Shown here one piece after another: positions 36,457 through 44,395 of a stretch of DNA of 64,000 nucleotides. The stretch covers positions 1 through 64,000 of the forward strand of contig NZ_JADKYB010000020.1 of assembly GCF_016918855.1 (NCBI RefSeq). The letters are read 5' to 3'. Both the position numbers and the translations under genes were made by a program. Every line of letters begins with the position of its first letter. Within the stretch, counting starts at the first letter, position 1. The DNA comes from Actinacidiphila acididurans. Lineage in GTDB: Bacteria > Actinomycetota > Actinomycetes > Streptomycetales > Streptomycetaceae. Under the pieces are notes generated by a model, which was not told the origin of the DNA, ran no database searches, and saw nothing but the letters and a program-made list of their open reading frames with translations.

Positions 36457-37659
36457 GTGAGCACTACGCACGACTTGCAGTTGCGGGACCGGCTGGCCGC
36501 CCTGCGCGGGCCCGGCACCGTACCCCGTCCGCTGGACGCGCGGGCGCTGGCCGCGCTCGCCGCCAATCCCGGCTGCCGGCGGCGCGCCCTTCTGGACGCG
36601 GCGGGGGTGGACAAGGGGGCGGTCGCCGAACGGCTGGGCGCGCCCGCCCAGTTCGGCCAGTCCCGGTTCGCCTTCTCCCGCGGGCACGCCTTCGAGGCCC
36701 GGGTCAAGCGCGAGCGCTGCGCCGAGTTGCTGCGGCTGCTGGGCGCCGACGAGGCGGCGGTGGCCGGGGCCGAGGTGCCCGACCTGGCCGCCGCGGGTCC
36801 CCAAGGCCGCACGGCCCGGACCCGGCTGGCGCTGGCGGAGGCCCCGGCCGGCCGCTGGAGCCTGCTCGACCACCCGATGCTGGCCCTGGAGGTCGCGGGT
36901 TCCACCGCCTACCTGGAGCCGGACGCGGTCGCGGTGACCCCCGACGGCACCTGGACCGTGGTCGAGATCAAGTCCTTCCCGATCCTGGACGGCGGCGCGG
37001 ACGCGATGAAGGTGGGCGCCGCCGCCCGCCAGTCCGCGGTCTACGTGCTGGCCCTGGACGCGGTGACACCCGGCCGCACCCGCACCGACGTGCTCCTGGT
37101 GTGCCCGAAGGATTTCTCCAACCTGCCCACCGCCTCCTGGGTGGACGTGCGCCGCCAGGTGTCGGTCACCCGCCGCCAGCTCACCCGGCTCACCCGGATC
37201 GACGAGATCGCCGCCGCCCTTCCGCCCGGCGTCACCTTCGACCTCGCCTGCGGCCCCGACGGCCGCACCCCCACCCGGCCGGCCGCCGAACTGTCCGCGG
37301 CGGTGGACACCGTGCCCGCCGCCTATGCCCCCGAGTGCCTGTCCACCTGCGAACTCGCCTTCCACTGCCGCGACCGGGCCCGCACGGCCGGCTTCGTGGA
37401 AGCCCTCGGCCGCGGCCTGCGCGGCGAACTCGGCGACCTCACCACCGTCTCCGCCGTCCTCGCCGCGGCCCACGGCGCCGCCGGCGACCCCACCGACCCG
37501 GCGGTCTCCGCCCTGCGCCGCGCCGCCGCTCTGCGCGCGCAGGCTTTGGGCACGAAGCCGGACGAGACGCTTTTCGGGTTGGCGGGCGATCAGCCGTACA
37601 CGGCGGCGGACCCGGGCCCGGACGCGGCGCCCGGCGCGAGCGCGGACGGAGGGTCGTAG
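36457..37659 (+). CDS. RecB/Cas4-type Fe-S PD-(D/E)XK nuclease (operon gene 1)
   Basis: A 400-residue protein with the complete RecB/AddB/Cas4 nuclease signature by eye: FSRGHAFE (His78), LEPDAVAV (Asp156), VVEIKSFP (Glu170-x-Lys172) and RQSAVYVLAL (Gln192-x3-Tyr196). Cys40 in NPGCRRRALL together with Cys294, Cys298 and Cys304 (CLSTCELAFHC) places four Cys exactly as in [4Fe-4S] nucleases of this class. It should therefore be a metal-dependent DNA nuclease with an iron-sulphur cluster. It begins with GTG 21 bp after the PAP2 gene, and its stop TAG overlaps the GTG of the next gene by one base. Confidence 0.8.
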   Translation: MSTTHDLQLRDRLAALRGPGTVPRPLDARALAALAANPGCRRRALLDAAGVDKGAVAERLGAPAQFGQSRFAFSRGHAFEARVKRERCAELLRLLGADEAAVAGAEVPDLAAAGPQGRTARTRLALAEAPAGRWSLLDHPMLALEVAGSTAYLEPDAVAVTPDGTWTVVEIKSFPILDGGADAMKVGAAARQSAVYVLALDAVTPGRTRTDVLLVCPKDFSNLPTASWVDVRRQVSVTRRQLTRLTRIDEIAAALPPGVTFDLACGPDGRTPTRPAAELSAAVDTVPAAYAPECLSTCELAFHCRDRARTAGFVEALGRGLRGELGDLTTVSAVLAAAHGAAGDPTDPAVSALRRAAALRAQALGTKPDETLFGLAGDQPYTAADPGPDAAPGASADGGS

Positions 37660-39257
37660 TGTCACTGCTGACCACGCTTGCGCGGGCCGAGGCGGTGGCC
37701 GGGGGTCGGGCGGTGGCCGCGGCGACCGTGCGGCACAGGTATCTGGGGGCCGAGCCGGTGGTGTTCGTGCCGCTGACCACGGCCGGTGAGGCGGGCGCGC
37801 CGCTGGGGGCGATGATCGGCACCCGGCGGGAGGAGCCGGAGCTGCTGGTGGTGCCGCAGCCGCTGGACCGGGACCTGCGGTTCGCGTTCTTCGCCGGGCT
37901 GGCCCGGGTGCTGCTGCCGCTGCTGGCCGAGTACGAGGACCGGACGGAGACCGAGCCGGCCACCCGCAACCGCGAGGAGAGCGAGGTGTGCGCGGACGCC
38001 CTGCAGATCGTCGTGCCCAACTCCGCCTCGGCGGATTACGTACGGCTGCTGGGCCGCTCGACCCGCTTCCTGCGCACGGTCGAGGACCCGGACGCCCCGC
38101 ACCCCGTGCCGGTGCCGGTCCCGCTCGTGGGCCGCTGGCTGACCCACTACGCCGAGCGCGCCCGCACCCCCGGCAGCGCCCTGCTGCTGGCCATGACCGA
38201 CCTGCTCACCCGGCACTGGACCACCGGCCAGTCCGCCATGGAGGACCAGCACTTGGGCGCCCTGCTCGGCTGGATCGACCCGCCGCCCGGCCTGGACGGC
38301 CCCGGCGCCGCCGCCCGTGCGGAGACCGGCCGCGGCCCGGACGGCCTGCTGCTCAGCCCGCCGGCCGGCCCGGCCACCGACCCGGTCTTCGACAACAGGG
38401 TGCTGGCCCCGGCCATGAGCCGTTACGACCGGGCCCGCGACGCCCTGCGTGCCGCGGAGGAAACTCCCGGCGCCGCCCGGGCCCGGGCCGAACTGGCCGC
38501 CGCCACCGCCGAGGTGACGGAACTGGTGGCCGGCCAGCTCCGGCCCGCCTGGGACGACGTGTGGCACGGCCTTGACCTGCTGCGGGAGCTGCCCGAAGCG
38601 GCGCACGTGGCCGAGCGGTGGAAGCGGGACCGCTGGTCGTTCACCGGCCACCGGGACCGGCTGCGGGCCGGCGAGCCGCCGCAGCCCCGGCGGGACGACG
38701 CGGTCACCGCCGCTCAGAAGCTGGCCGGGCGGGAGACCGCGCAGGCCCGGCTGCTGGCGCAGGAGGCGCTGGACGACCCGCTGGCGATGGCCGCCCGGCG
38801 GCTGGCCGGCGAGGCGTTCGCCGGCGAGGTGGTCGCGGTGGAGATGGCGTGGTCGGAGGGCCGGCGGCCCATGCCGCGCCCGCTGGTCACGGTCGTCACC
38901 GGCGACCTGCCGCAGGCCGAGCCGGGCGCGAAGGCGTACCGCGCGCTGCCGGAGGCGAGGTCGGCGCAGAGCGCGGAACTGGTCGCGCTGGAGGAGCGGG
39001 AACAGGAGCCGGGACGGCCGGCGGACCGGCTGGTCACGGTCCGGCTGACCGGCGGAATGGGCTCGGGCCGCACCCCGAAGGAGGGCTCGGTGCCGGCGCC
39101 CGGCGATCAGGTGATCTTCACCCTGTTCGAGCACGAGCCGCGCGGCGGACCCGCGCTGCCCGAGGCCGAGGACACCCCCTGGACGCACGGCGGGCCGCCC
39201 GGCCGGGCCGATGCGCCGCAGCCCCCCGACCCGGTGACCGCGGAGGACTTTCTGTGA
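37659..39257 (+). CDS. Uncharacterised 532-residue protein of the nuclease-helicase operon (gene 2)
   Basis: Starts at the GTG of TAGTG and ends in the GTGA overlap with the helicase gene, so all three proteins are likely made together. It is soluble. The middle has helical Arg/Ala/Glu-rich stretches (SRYDRARDALRAAEETPGAARARAELAAATAEV). The C-terminal 150 residues look beta-rich (VVAVEMAWSEGRRPMPRPLVTVV, VTVRLTGGMGSG, PAPGDQVIFTLFEHE) and could be the barrel that accompanies Upf1/Dna2 helicases; this is inference. I recognise no catalytic motif. Confidence 0.8.
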   Translation: MSLLTTLARAEAVAGGRAVAAATVRHRYLGAEPVVFVPLTTAGEAGAPLGAMIGTRREEPELLVVPQPLDRDLRFAFFAGLARVLLPLLAEYEDRTETEPATRNREESEVCADALQIVVPNSASADYVRLLGRSTRFLRTVEDPDAPHPVPVPVPLVGRWLTHYAERARTPGSALLLAMTDLLTRHWTTGQSAMEDQHLGALLGWIDPPPGLDGPGAAARAETGRGPDGLLLSPPAGPATDPVFDNRVLAPAMSRYDRARDALRAAEETPGAARARAELAAATAEVTELVAGQLRPAWDDVWHGLDLLRELPEAAHVAERWKRDRWSFTGHRDRLRAGEPPQPRRDDAVTAAQKLAGRETAQARLLAQEALDDPLAMAARRLAGEAFAGEVVAVEMAWSEGRRPMPRPLVTVVTGDLPQAEPGAKAYRALPEARSAQSAELVALEEREQEPGRPADRLVTVRLTGGMGSGRTPKEGSVPAPGDQVIFTLFEHEPRGGPALPEAEDTPWTHGGPPGRADAPQPPDPVTAEDFL

Positions 39258-40621
39258 ACCGGCCCCACCCGGACGCCCCCGCGGCCGGCTTCGACCCGGG
39301 GGCGGCGGCCGCGGCCGCGACCGCGGCGATCCTGGACAGCACCCTGCACGGCAGCGCCCGCGGGGTCGTGGTGGACTCCCCGCCCGGCGCCGGCAAGTCC
39401 ACCCTGGTGGTCCGCGCGGCCCGCGAACTGGCCGCGGCCGGCGAGCAGTTGATGATCGTCGCGCAGACCAACGCCCAGGTGGACGACCTCGCCGACCGGC
39501 TGGCCGGCGCCGATCCGCAGCTGCCGGTCGGCCGGCTGCACGGCAGCGACTCCCCGCCGGACCCGGCGCTCGACCGACACCCGGGGATCGCGAAGTCCAC
39601 GTCGGTGGCTGACCTGCGGGACCGCGCGGTGGTGATCGCGACCGCGGCGAAATGGGCGTACGTCAAGGACGTCGAGCCGTGGCGGCACGCGATCGTGGAC
39701 GAGGCGTACCAGATGCGCTCGGACGCCCTCCTCCAGGTGGCCGGGCTGTTCGAACGGGCGCTGTTCGTGGGCGACCCCGGGCAGCTCGACCCGTTCAGCG
39801 TGGTGGAGGCCGACCAGTGGGCCGGCCTCAGCTACGACCCGTCGGCCAGCGCGGTGGTCACGCTGCTCGCGCACAACCCGGGGCTGCCGCAGCACCGGCT
39901 GCCGGTGTCCTGGCGGCTGCCGGCCTCCGCGGCGCCGCTGGTGTCGCGGGCGTTCTACCCGTACACGCCGTTCCGCAGCGGTACGGACCACGGCGACCGG
40001 CGGCTGCGGTTCGGCGTGACGAGCGACGGCAGCGGCCCGGACCGGGTGCTGGACGAGGCGGCGGAGAGCGGATGGGGCCTGCTGGAGCTGCCCGCGCGGC
40101 ACACCCCGCGCACCGACCCGGAGGCGGTGCGTACGGTCGCGCTGATCGTGCGGCGGCTGCTGGACCGCGGCGGGCTGACCTGGTCCGCTCCCGATCCGCG
40201 GCCGGCGCCGGTGACCGCCGAGCGGATCGCGGTCGGCACCGCGCACCGCGACCAGGCGGCGGCGGTGCGCGGCGCGCTCGCCGCGCTCGGGGTCGCCGCA
40301 GGCGCGGGCGGGGTCACGGTGGACACCGCGAACCGGCTCCAGGGCCGCGAGTTCGACGTCACGGTGGTCCTGCACCCGCTCTCCGGCCGCCCCGACGCGA
40401 CCGCCTTCCACCTGGAGACCGGCCGCCTCTGCGTGCTCGCCTCCCGCCACCGCCACGCCTGCGTCGTCGTCTGCCGCGCCGGCGTCGCCGACCTCCTCGA
40501 CGAACACCCCTCCTCCGAACCCGTCCAGCTCGGCGTCCAGGTCAAATTCCCGGACGGCTGGGAGGCGAACCACGCGGTCCTCGCCCACCTCGCCGAACAC
40601 CGCGTGAGCTGGCGCCCCTGA
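39254..40621 (+). CDS. SF1 (Upf1/Dna2-like) DNA helicase (operon gene 3)
   Basis: A 455-residue helicase. Motif I is VDSPPGAGKST (Lys48), Ia AQTNAQVDDLADRL, II IVDEAYQ (Asp149-Glu150), III FVGDPGQLDPF, IV-like LPVSWRLPASA, V VDTANRLQGREFDVTVV, and VI LCVLASRHRHACVVV. This is the order and spacing of small SF1B enzymes without an inserted nuclease. The GTG start overlaps the preceding stop (GTGA). Together with gene 1 it should unwind and trim DNA; repair or defence are both possible roles. Confidence 0.88.
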   Translation: MNRPHPDAPAAGFDPGAAAAAATAAILDSTLHGSARGVVVDSPPGAGKSTLVVRAARELAAAGEQLMIVAQTNAQVDDLADRLAGADPQLPVGRLHGSDSPPDPALDRHPGIAKSTSVADLRDRAVVIATAAKWAYVKDVEPWRHAIVDEAYQMRSDALLQVAGLFERALFVGDPGQLDPFSVVEADQWAGLSYDPSASAVVTLLAHNPGLPQHRLPVSWRLPASAAPLVSRAFYPYTPFRSGTDHGDRRLRFGVTSDGSGPDRVLDEAAESGWGLLELPARHTPRTDPEAVRTVALIVRRLLDRGGLTWSAPDPRPAPVTAERIAVGTAHRDQAAAVRGALAALGVAAGAGGVTVDTANRLQGREFDVTVVLHPLSGRPDATAFHLETGRLCVLASRHRHACVVVCRAGVADLLDEHPSSEPVQLGVQVKFPDGWEANHAVLAHLAEHRVSWRP

Positions 40622-40692
40622 CCTTCGGGTGTCGCCGGGAGTACGGTGCGCCCGTGTGGGTGCGGCAAGCGGCACCTCCGGGTCCGCACGGT

Positions 40693-41496
40693 TCAGGCTT
40701 CGGCTGGTCTGCGGTGCGCGGCCCAGGATTGGGCGGCGTCGGTCATGGCGGTGAGCCAGCCCGCTTCCGGGCGGCGTTCGGCGAAGGTCTCGTACATCCG
40801 CAAGCTTGCGCGTACGAAGGCGTCGATCGCGTGAGGGTCTGCATTCGACCAGGCCGGACACCGGGCCGCCCACGATTCGGCCGACTCGGCAGTGTGCCCG
40901 GCTGCGATCAATTGCAGGACAAGGCAGGCGGGGTCGATGAAGGCCGCGCCCCGGGTGGGCCAGGACCAGTCCACAGCCCACGTTGCGCTGTTGCCGATCA
41001 TCAGGTTGCTCGGATTGATGTCGGTGTGGAGCAGAGCTTCCCCGGCGAACAGGGCGGCTTCCTGCTCGTCGGTGGCGAACCGGTTCCATCGGGTCTCCGC
41101 CCACGCCTGGGCCACGCCGGGAAGGGCGATTTCTGCGACCCGGTTCAGGGTGGTGACGATGGCGGGAAGATCGGGCGAGCCGGGCACGAAGTCGGACGAC
41201 CATCCTTCGACGGCCTCGAAGCCGAGCACAAGCCACTCGTGACTTTCCGCCTCCCAGCGCAGAGCGGGAGCCACGGACTGAACGAACGGATTGATGAGCC
41301 GTTCCCGGGTCAGGGAGTCCCGTCTGCCGCCCGGCCGGTTGCGCATGGCCTTGACGAAAAAAGGGCCTTTCCCGCACTGGACCACGGCCGTCAGATCGGA
41401 ACTGAAGCCCCGGGCCGTGCGTTGCGCGTGCTCGACGTCACCGGTGTGCGGGTGGATCAGAGCCCAGAACTCCGGCCCGGGAAGGCTGTCCGTCAT
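40693..41496 (-). CDS. Aminoglycoside phosphotransferase (APH/choline kinase-fold) protein
   Basis: A 267-residue kinase-like protein. The catalytic loop LLHTDINPSNLMI has the Asp and Asn of H-x-D-x4-N, and the metal-binding segment is TWAVDWSWPTRGAAFIDPA. An upstream Lys (FFVKAMRN) probably contacts ATP. The substrate may be a small molecule rather than an antibiotic. It lies 15 bp after the radical SAM gene on the same strand, suggesting both act on one product. GC content is lower than in neighbours. Confidence 0.85.
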   Translation of the reverse strand: MTDSLPGPEFWALIHPHTGDVEHAQRTARGFSSDLTAVVQCGKGPFFVKAMRNRPGGRRDSLTRERLINPFVQSVAPALRWEAESHEWLVLGFEAVEGWSSDFVPGSPDLPAIVTTLNRVAEIALPGVAQAWAETRWNRFATDEQEAALFAGEALLHTDINPSNLMIGNSATWAVDWSWPTRGAAFIDPACLVLQLIAAGHTAESAESWAARCPAWSNADPHAIDAFVRASLRMYETFAERRPEAGWLTAMTDAAQSWAAHRRPAEA

Positions 41497-41511
41497 GTGG
41501 ATCGGGTTTCC

Positions 41512-42360
41512 TCAATTCCTCGGGTTGCACTCGGTGCCCGGGTAGCCGGGACTGCATTCCTCATCGGGTTCGCATGCACCGCTGCGGGCCACGCTCCCCA
41601 TGGCAGCAGTGGCTTGCCGCATCTGATCGCCGCCGAGGATATCCGCCAGCGGCCTCTCCCGGACGTTTCCGACATCGAGGAACGAGGAGAAGACGCAAGG
41701 GGACACAGTGCCGTCCGGGCCGATGGCAGCGGTTCCGCGGCCGCAGCCGCCACACAGGTCGGCCATGTCCGGCGCGTGCCCGTGGGCGCCCCGGCCGAAC
41801 GGACGGACATGGTCCACTCCGATCCGGGTGACGCCGAGGTCCTGGAGGTCACGGCGGGCAGCCCGGGTGCGCTCGTCGTCGGCGCCGATGATGCCGACCC
41901 GCAGCGGTACGCCCAGGCGGACGGCGCGCTCGATATTGGCGCGGGTCCTGCGGTGCGAAGGCCGTCCGTTGACGGCGTTGTGCTCCTCCGCCCGGTCGGA
42001 ATAGTAGGACGTGGCCACGCTCACCCGCTCGCGCCGGAAAAGGCTCCAGCACTGCTCGGAGACATGCACACGGTTGCTGTACACCTCTGCGTGCAGGCCG
42101 AGGTCCAGGGCGTGCCCGACCAGGTCGGGGAAGTCCGGGTGCAACGTCGGTTCTCCCCCGATGAACTGCACGTGCGTGATGCCGAGGCCGGCGGCCTGGT
42201 CCAGGACACTGGCCCAATCCTCCCGGGTCATCGCCCCGTGGCCGCCCTTCGGCCCCGAGCCGTTGTAGCAGTGGCGGCACTGGAGCTGGCAGCTGCGCGT
42301 GAGGTCCAGCCACAGCAGCCTCGTACGGCTGCCCGTAGCGGATAACGCTGCGGTCGTCAT
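41512..42360 (-). CDS. Radical SAM protein with SPASM-like C-terminus
   Basis: A 282-residue enzyme. The N-terminal CQLQCRHCYN gives the C-x3-C-x2-C ligands of the SAM-cleaving [4Fe-4S] cluster; HVQFIGGEPTLHPDF is the GGE motif. The C-terminus has CGGCGRGTAAIGPDGTVSPC and a further Cys pair (GACEPDEECSPGYPGTEC), resembling a SPASM/twitch auxiliary-cluster domain common in peptide-modifying enzymes. AGGAGG lies 8 bp before ATG. It is the first gene of a two-gene unit with the APH-like kinase. Confidence 0.9.
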   Translation of the reverse strand: MTTAALSATGSRTRLLWLDLTRSCQLQCRHCYNGSGPKGGHGAMTREDWASVLDQAAGLGITHVQFIGGEPTLHPDFPDLVGHALDLGLHAEVYSNRVHVSEQCWSLFRRERVSVATSYYSDRAEEHNAVNGRPSHRRTRANIERAVRLGVPLRVGIIGADDERTRAARRDLQDLGVTRIGVDHVRPFGRGAHGHAPDMADLCGGCGRGTAAIGPDGTVSPCVFSSFLDVGNVRERPLADILGGDQMRQATAAMGSVARSGACEPDEECSPGYPGTECNPRN

Positions 42361-42485
42361 GGCACATCCTCCTGATCGAACGGTTGCAACTTCCTTGAGT
42401 CGGGCCCGCTCCGGCCGTCTTCGCAGAACGGCCGGAGCTGGCTTGGGGCCTGCCTTCGCCTGTTACTCGGCAGTCGTCCAGGCAC
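42357..42485 (-). CDS. Possible short peptide gene coupled to the radical SAM gene
   Basis: A frame whose stop TGA overlaps the radical SAM ATG (ATGA) and which runs through the ribosome site of that gene. From a GTG at 42485 it would encode 42 residues with one Cys, rich in Arg/Pro and ending PFDQEDVP. Coupling is suggestive, but there is no clear ribosome site for the GTG and the frame stays open far upstream. A leader or precursor peptide is a guess. The rest of 42361-42765 holds nothing I can assign. Confidence 0.25.
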   Translation of the reverse strand: MPGRLPSNRRRQAPSQLRPFCEDGRSGPDSRKLQPFDQEDVP

Positions 42486-42765
42486 AGACGAGAGCGGGGG
42501 TTCCAGGACGTGCCGGGCCGGGGCCGATGGAGTGGAGTCCGCCCGGCACACATGTCGTGAAGCAGGGACGTTGTGGCCCACCCCCGTGCGGCGAACTGTG
42601 CTTGACCGGGTGGCCGTGTGGGGGTCGGGGTCTTCACGGTGCCGCCCGCGCGCATCAGCAGGCCGACCGGGGCGGAAGCGGTCAGAGGCTCGCCGGGAGC
42701 TGCCCCATACGGGCACGGCAGCCGCGTGGCCGGAGTGGCGTCAGAGCGCCGGGGCGGTGTTCTCC

Positions 42766-43137
42766 CTATCGGCTTGTGATGGGGTTCCAGGGGTCGTGGA
42801 TCTGCCAGGTGTGGCCGCCGGGGTGGTCTTCGTACTCGGAGCAGCGGCCGTGTTCGGGGTGGGTGGTGGGGCAGTCGGGGAGGACCAGAAGGTTCTCCGG
42901 GGTGCCGTCGTGGGGCCATCGGGTCCACACGGCGGTGGTGTCGGCGACGGCGTTGACCATGGCGTAGTGGTGGCCGGTGGTGTGGTGTTCCAGGGTGCAG
43001 CGCAGGTCCCGGATGTCAGCGAGCAAGCCGTGGCGGTCCCCGGCCCACGCCAGGGCGGTGCGGGCGAGCGGGTCGGGCAGCACGGTCAGGGTCGAGCAGA
43101 TCGGTGCACGGCTGGGGGCGGGGGCGGTGGTGGGCAT
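42766..43137 (-). CDS. Small Cys/His-containing protein of unknown function (123 aa)
   Basis: A protein of about 123 residues starting at ATG 43137 behind AGAGGA. The core is TLTVLPDPLARTALAWAGDRHGLLADIRDLRC. The C-terminal half contains HPEHGRCSEYEDHPGGHTW, a spacing of Cys and His that could bind a metal. Streptomycete islands with anti-sigma-type ATPases often carry such proteins. Function unknown; it may belong with the two genes upstream on the same strand. Confidence 0.6.
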   Translation of the reverse strand: MPTTAPAPSRAPICSTLTVLPDPLARTALAWAGDRHGLLADIRDLRCTLEHHTTGHHYAMVNAVADTTAVWTRWPHDGTPENLLVLPDCPTTHPEHGRCSEYEDHPGGHTWQIHDPWNPITSR

Positions 43138-43359
43138 GGCGCTGTCCTCTGGTTGCAGTGGATGGGTTTCGAGGGCCGGCCGGCTGCCGGTAGGGCGTGC
43201 AGGCGCGGCCGAAGGGTTCTGGGTGGTGTGGGGTGGTGCCGCTCCAGCCACGCGGGACGGGGAAGCCGGCCCCGGCACGGGGGTGGGATCCGGGGTGCTG
43301 CCGCGCGCAAGGTCACTCGCAATGCGCCTGGCGGGCGGCAGCCATGGCCGGAGCGGCGG

Positions 43360-43698
43360 TCAGGGGAGGCGGCGGTGCCGCCCGGCGGGAGGCGCGTGGC
43401 TGTGAGGGTCCGGTGTTCCGACCAGGCCCAGGCCCCGCAGGTCGCCAGCCTCGGTGGTCCTGACTATCTGGGTGTCGATGATCTGGTCGGCGAGTATCCG
43501 GACGCAGGCAGTGCAGGCGAATACGTCTGCGGTGACATTCAATGTGGTGGCCGAGCCGATCCGCACGACGCAGGCGGACTCCCGGCCACACCACAGCCAG
43601 CACTGGCCCGTGGTCCACGAATTCGCATCGTCCGCCCGGGCAGCTGTGGGCGGCCGCATCCGCCGCGCCCTCGGTGGTCCGAGCCGGCCGACGCTCAT
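43360..43698 (-). CDS. Small Cys-rich protein coupled to the ATPase gene (112 aa)
   Basis: A 112-residue protein whose ATG overlaps the stop of the upstream ATPase gene (ATGA at 43695-43698), good evidence of co-translation. It contains CWLWCGRESACVV and FACTACVRILADQIID, five Cys in two clusters that could form a zinc site. It has a hydrophilic, Arg-rich start and a Pro/His tail. I do not recognise the family. Confidence 0.65.
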   Translation of the reverse strand: MSVGRLGPPRARRMRPPTAARADDANSWTTGQCWLWCGRESACVVRIGSATTLNVTADVFACTACVRILADQIIDTQIVRTTEAGDLRGLGLVGTPDPHSHAPPAGRHRRLP

Positions 43699-44213
43699 GC
43701 GCTCATCACCACCCCGGAGCTCGCGGCCGGACGAGCAGCAGCCTCTAAGCTGCGCTGCCCCGAGGGCGACTCCTGTGCGCAGCGAACCGCCAGCCGTGCC
43801 CAGACGAGCTTGCCCGGTGCGGGCGAGGAATGGGTGTAGCCCCAAGCCTCGCAGAGAGCATCCACCAGATGCAGACCCCTGCCGCGTTCGGCATCCGTGG
43901 GGGCGTTACGTGGGACGGGCGGACGCCGGTCCGCGTCGTACACCGAGACAGTGAGTCCGTTCTCGGTCAGCCAGAGAAGCAGGCTGCACGTCGCGGGATC
44001 AGGGAGGTCGTCCGCAGGATCGAACGGCTGGGCGGCGTGCTGCACTGCGTTGCTGAGCAACTCGGAGACGATCAGGAGAGCGTCGTGGGCGACCGTCTCC
44101 GCGACGCCCCACTTGGCGAGTATCTCGGCGGCGTGCCTGCGTCCCGACCGGACGGCGGACGGGGAAGCAGCCACGTCGCACCGGCTGTGCAACGGCTGTT
44201 CGTTGCGGGCCAA
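43695..44213 (-). CDS. Anti-sigma-factor-type ATP-binding protein (HATPase_c)
   Basis: A 172-residue GHKL/RsbW-like protein: N-box DALLIVSELLSNAVQHAAQP, then SVYDADRRPPVPR and the G-box DAERGRGLHLVDALCEAWGY. I place the start at TTG 44213 because a strong GCAGGAGGTG site precedes it; an ATG at 44282 has none. The gene contains an in-frame TTA codon at 43746-43748 (in QRSLEAAA), so translation should depend on bldA tRNA. It is divergent from the XRE-TPR regulator gene. Confidence 0.82.
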   Translation of the reverse strand: MARNEQPLHSRCDVAASPSAVRSGRRHAAEILAKWGVAETVAHDALLIVSELLSNAVQHAAQPFDPADDLPDPATCSLLLWLTENGLTVSVYDADRRPPVPRNAPTDAERGRGLHLVDALCEAWGYTHSSPAPGKLVWARLAVRCAQESPSGQRSLEAAARPAASSGVVMSA

Positions 44214-44395
44214 GTCACACCTCCTGCATGAGCCCGGGACGGGGACGCCTCGGCGGCTGATGTCCAGTGAAGGGCTCGCCATGCAGCGGCGACAGGAAGG
44301 GAATCAGGTCGCCTCCGTGCTCTTACCCGGAAGACTTTGCCCTCTCATTACCCCGCCTCTGGTGCGGGCAGTATGTGCGCCGTTACGTTCGGTTC

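Noticed and set aside
36457..40621. CRISPR-Cas context for the Cas4-like nuclease.
   Set aside because: There is no repeat array and no cas1, cas2 or effector gene within the window.
40693..41496. Antibiotic-resistance reading of the APH-family gene.
   Set aside because: Only the general kinase fold motifs are visible. Context with a radical SAM enzyme favours another substrate, and no resistance class is recognisable.
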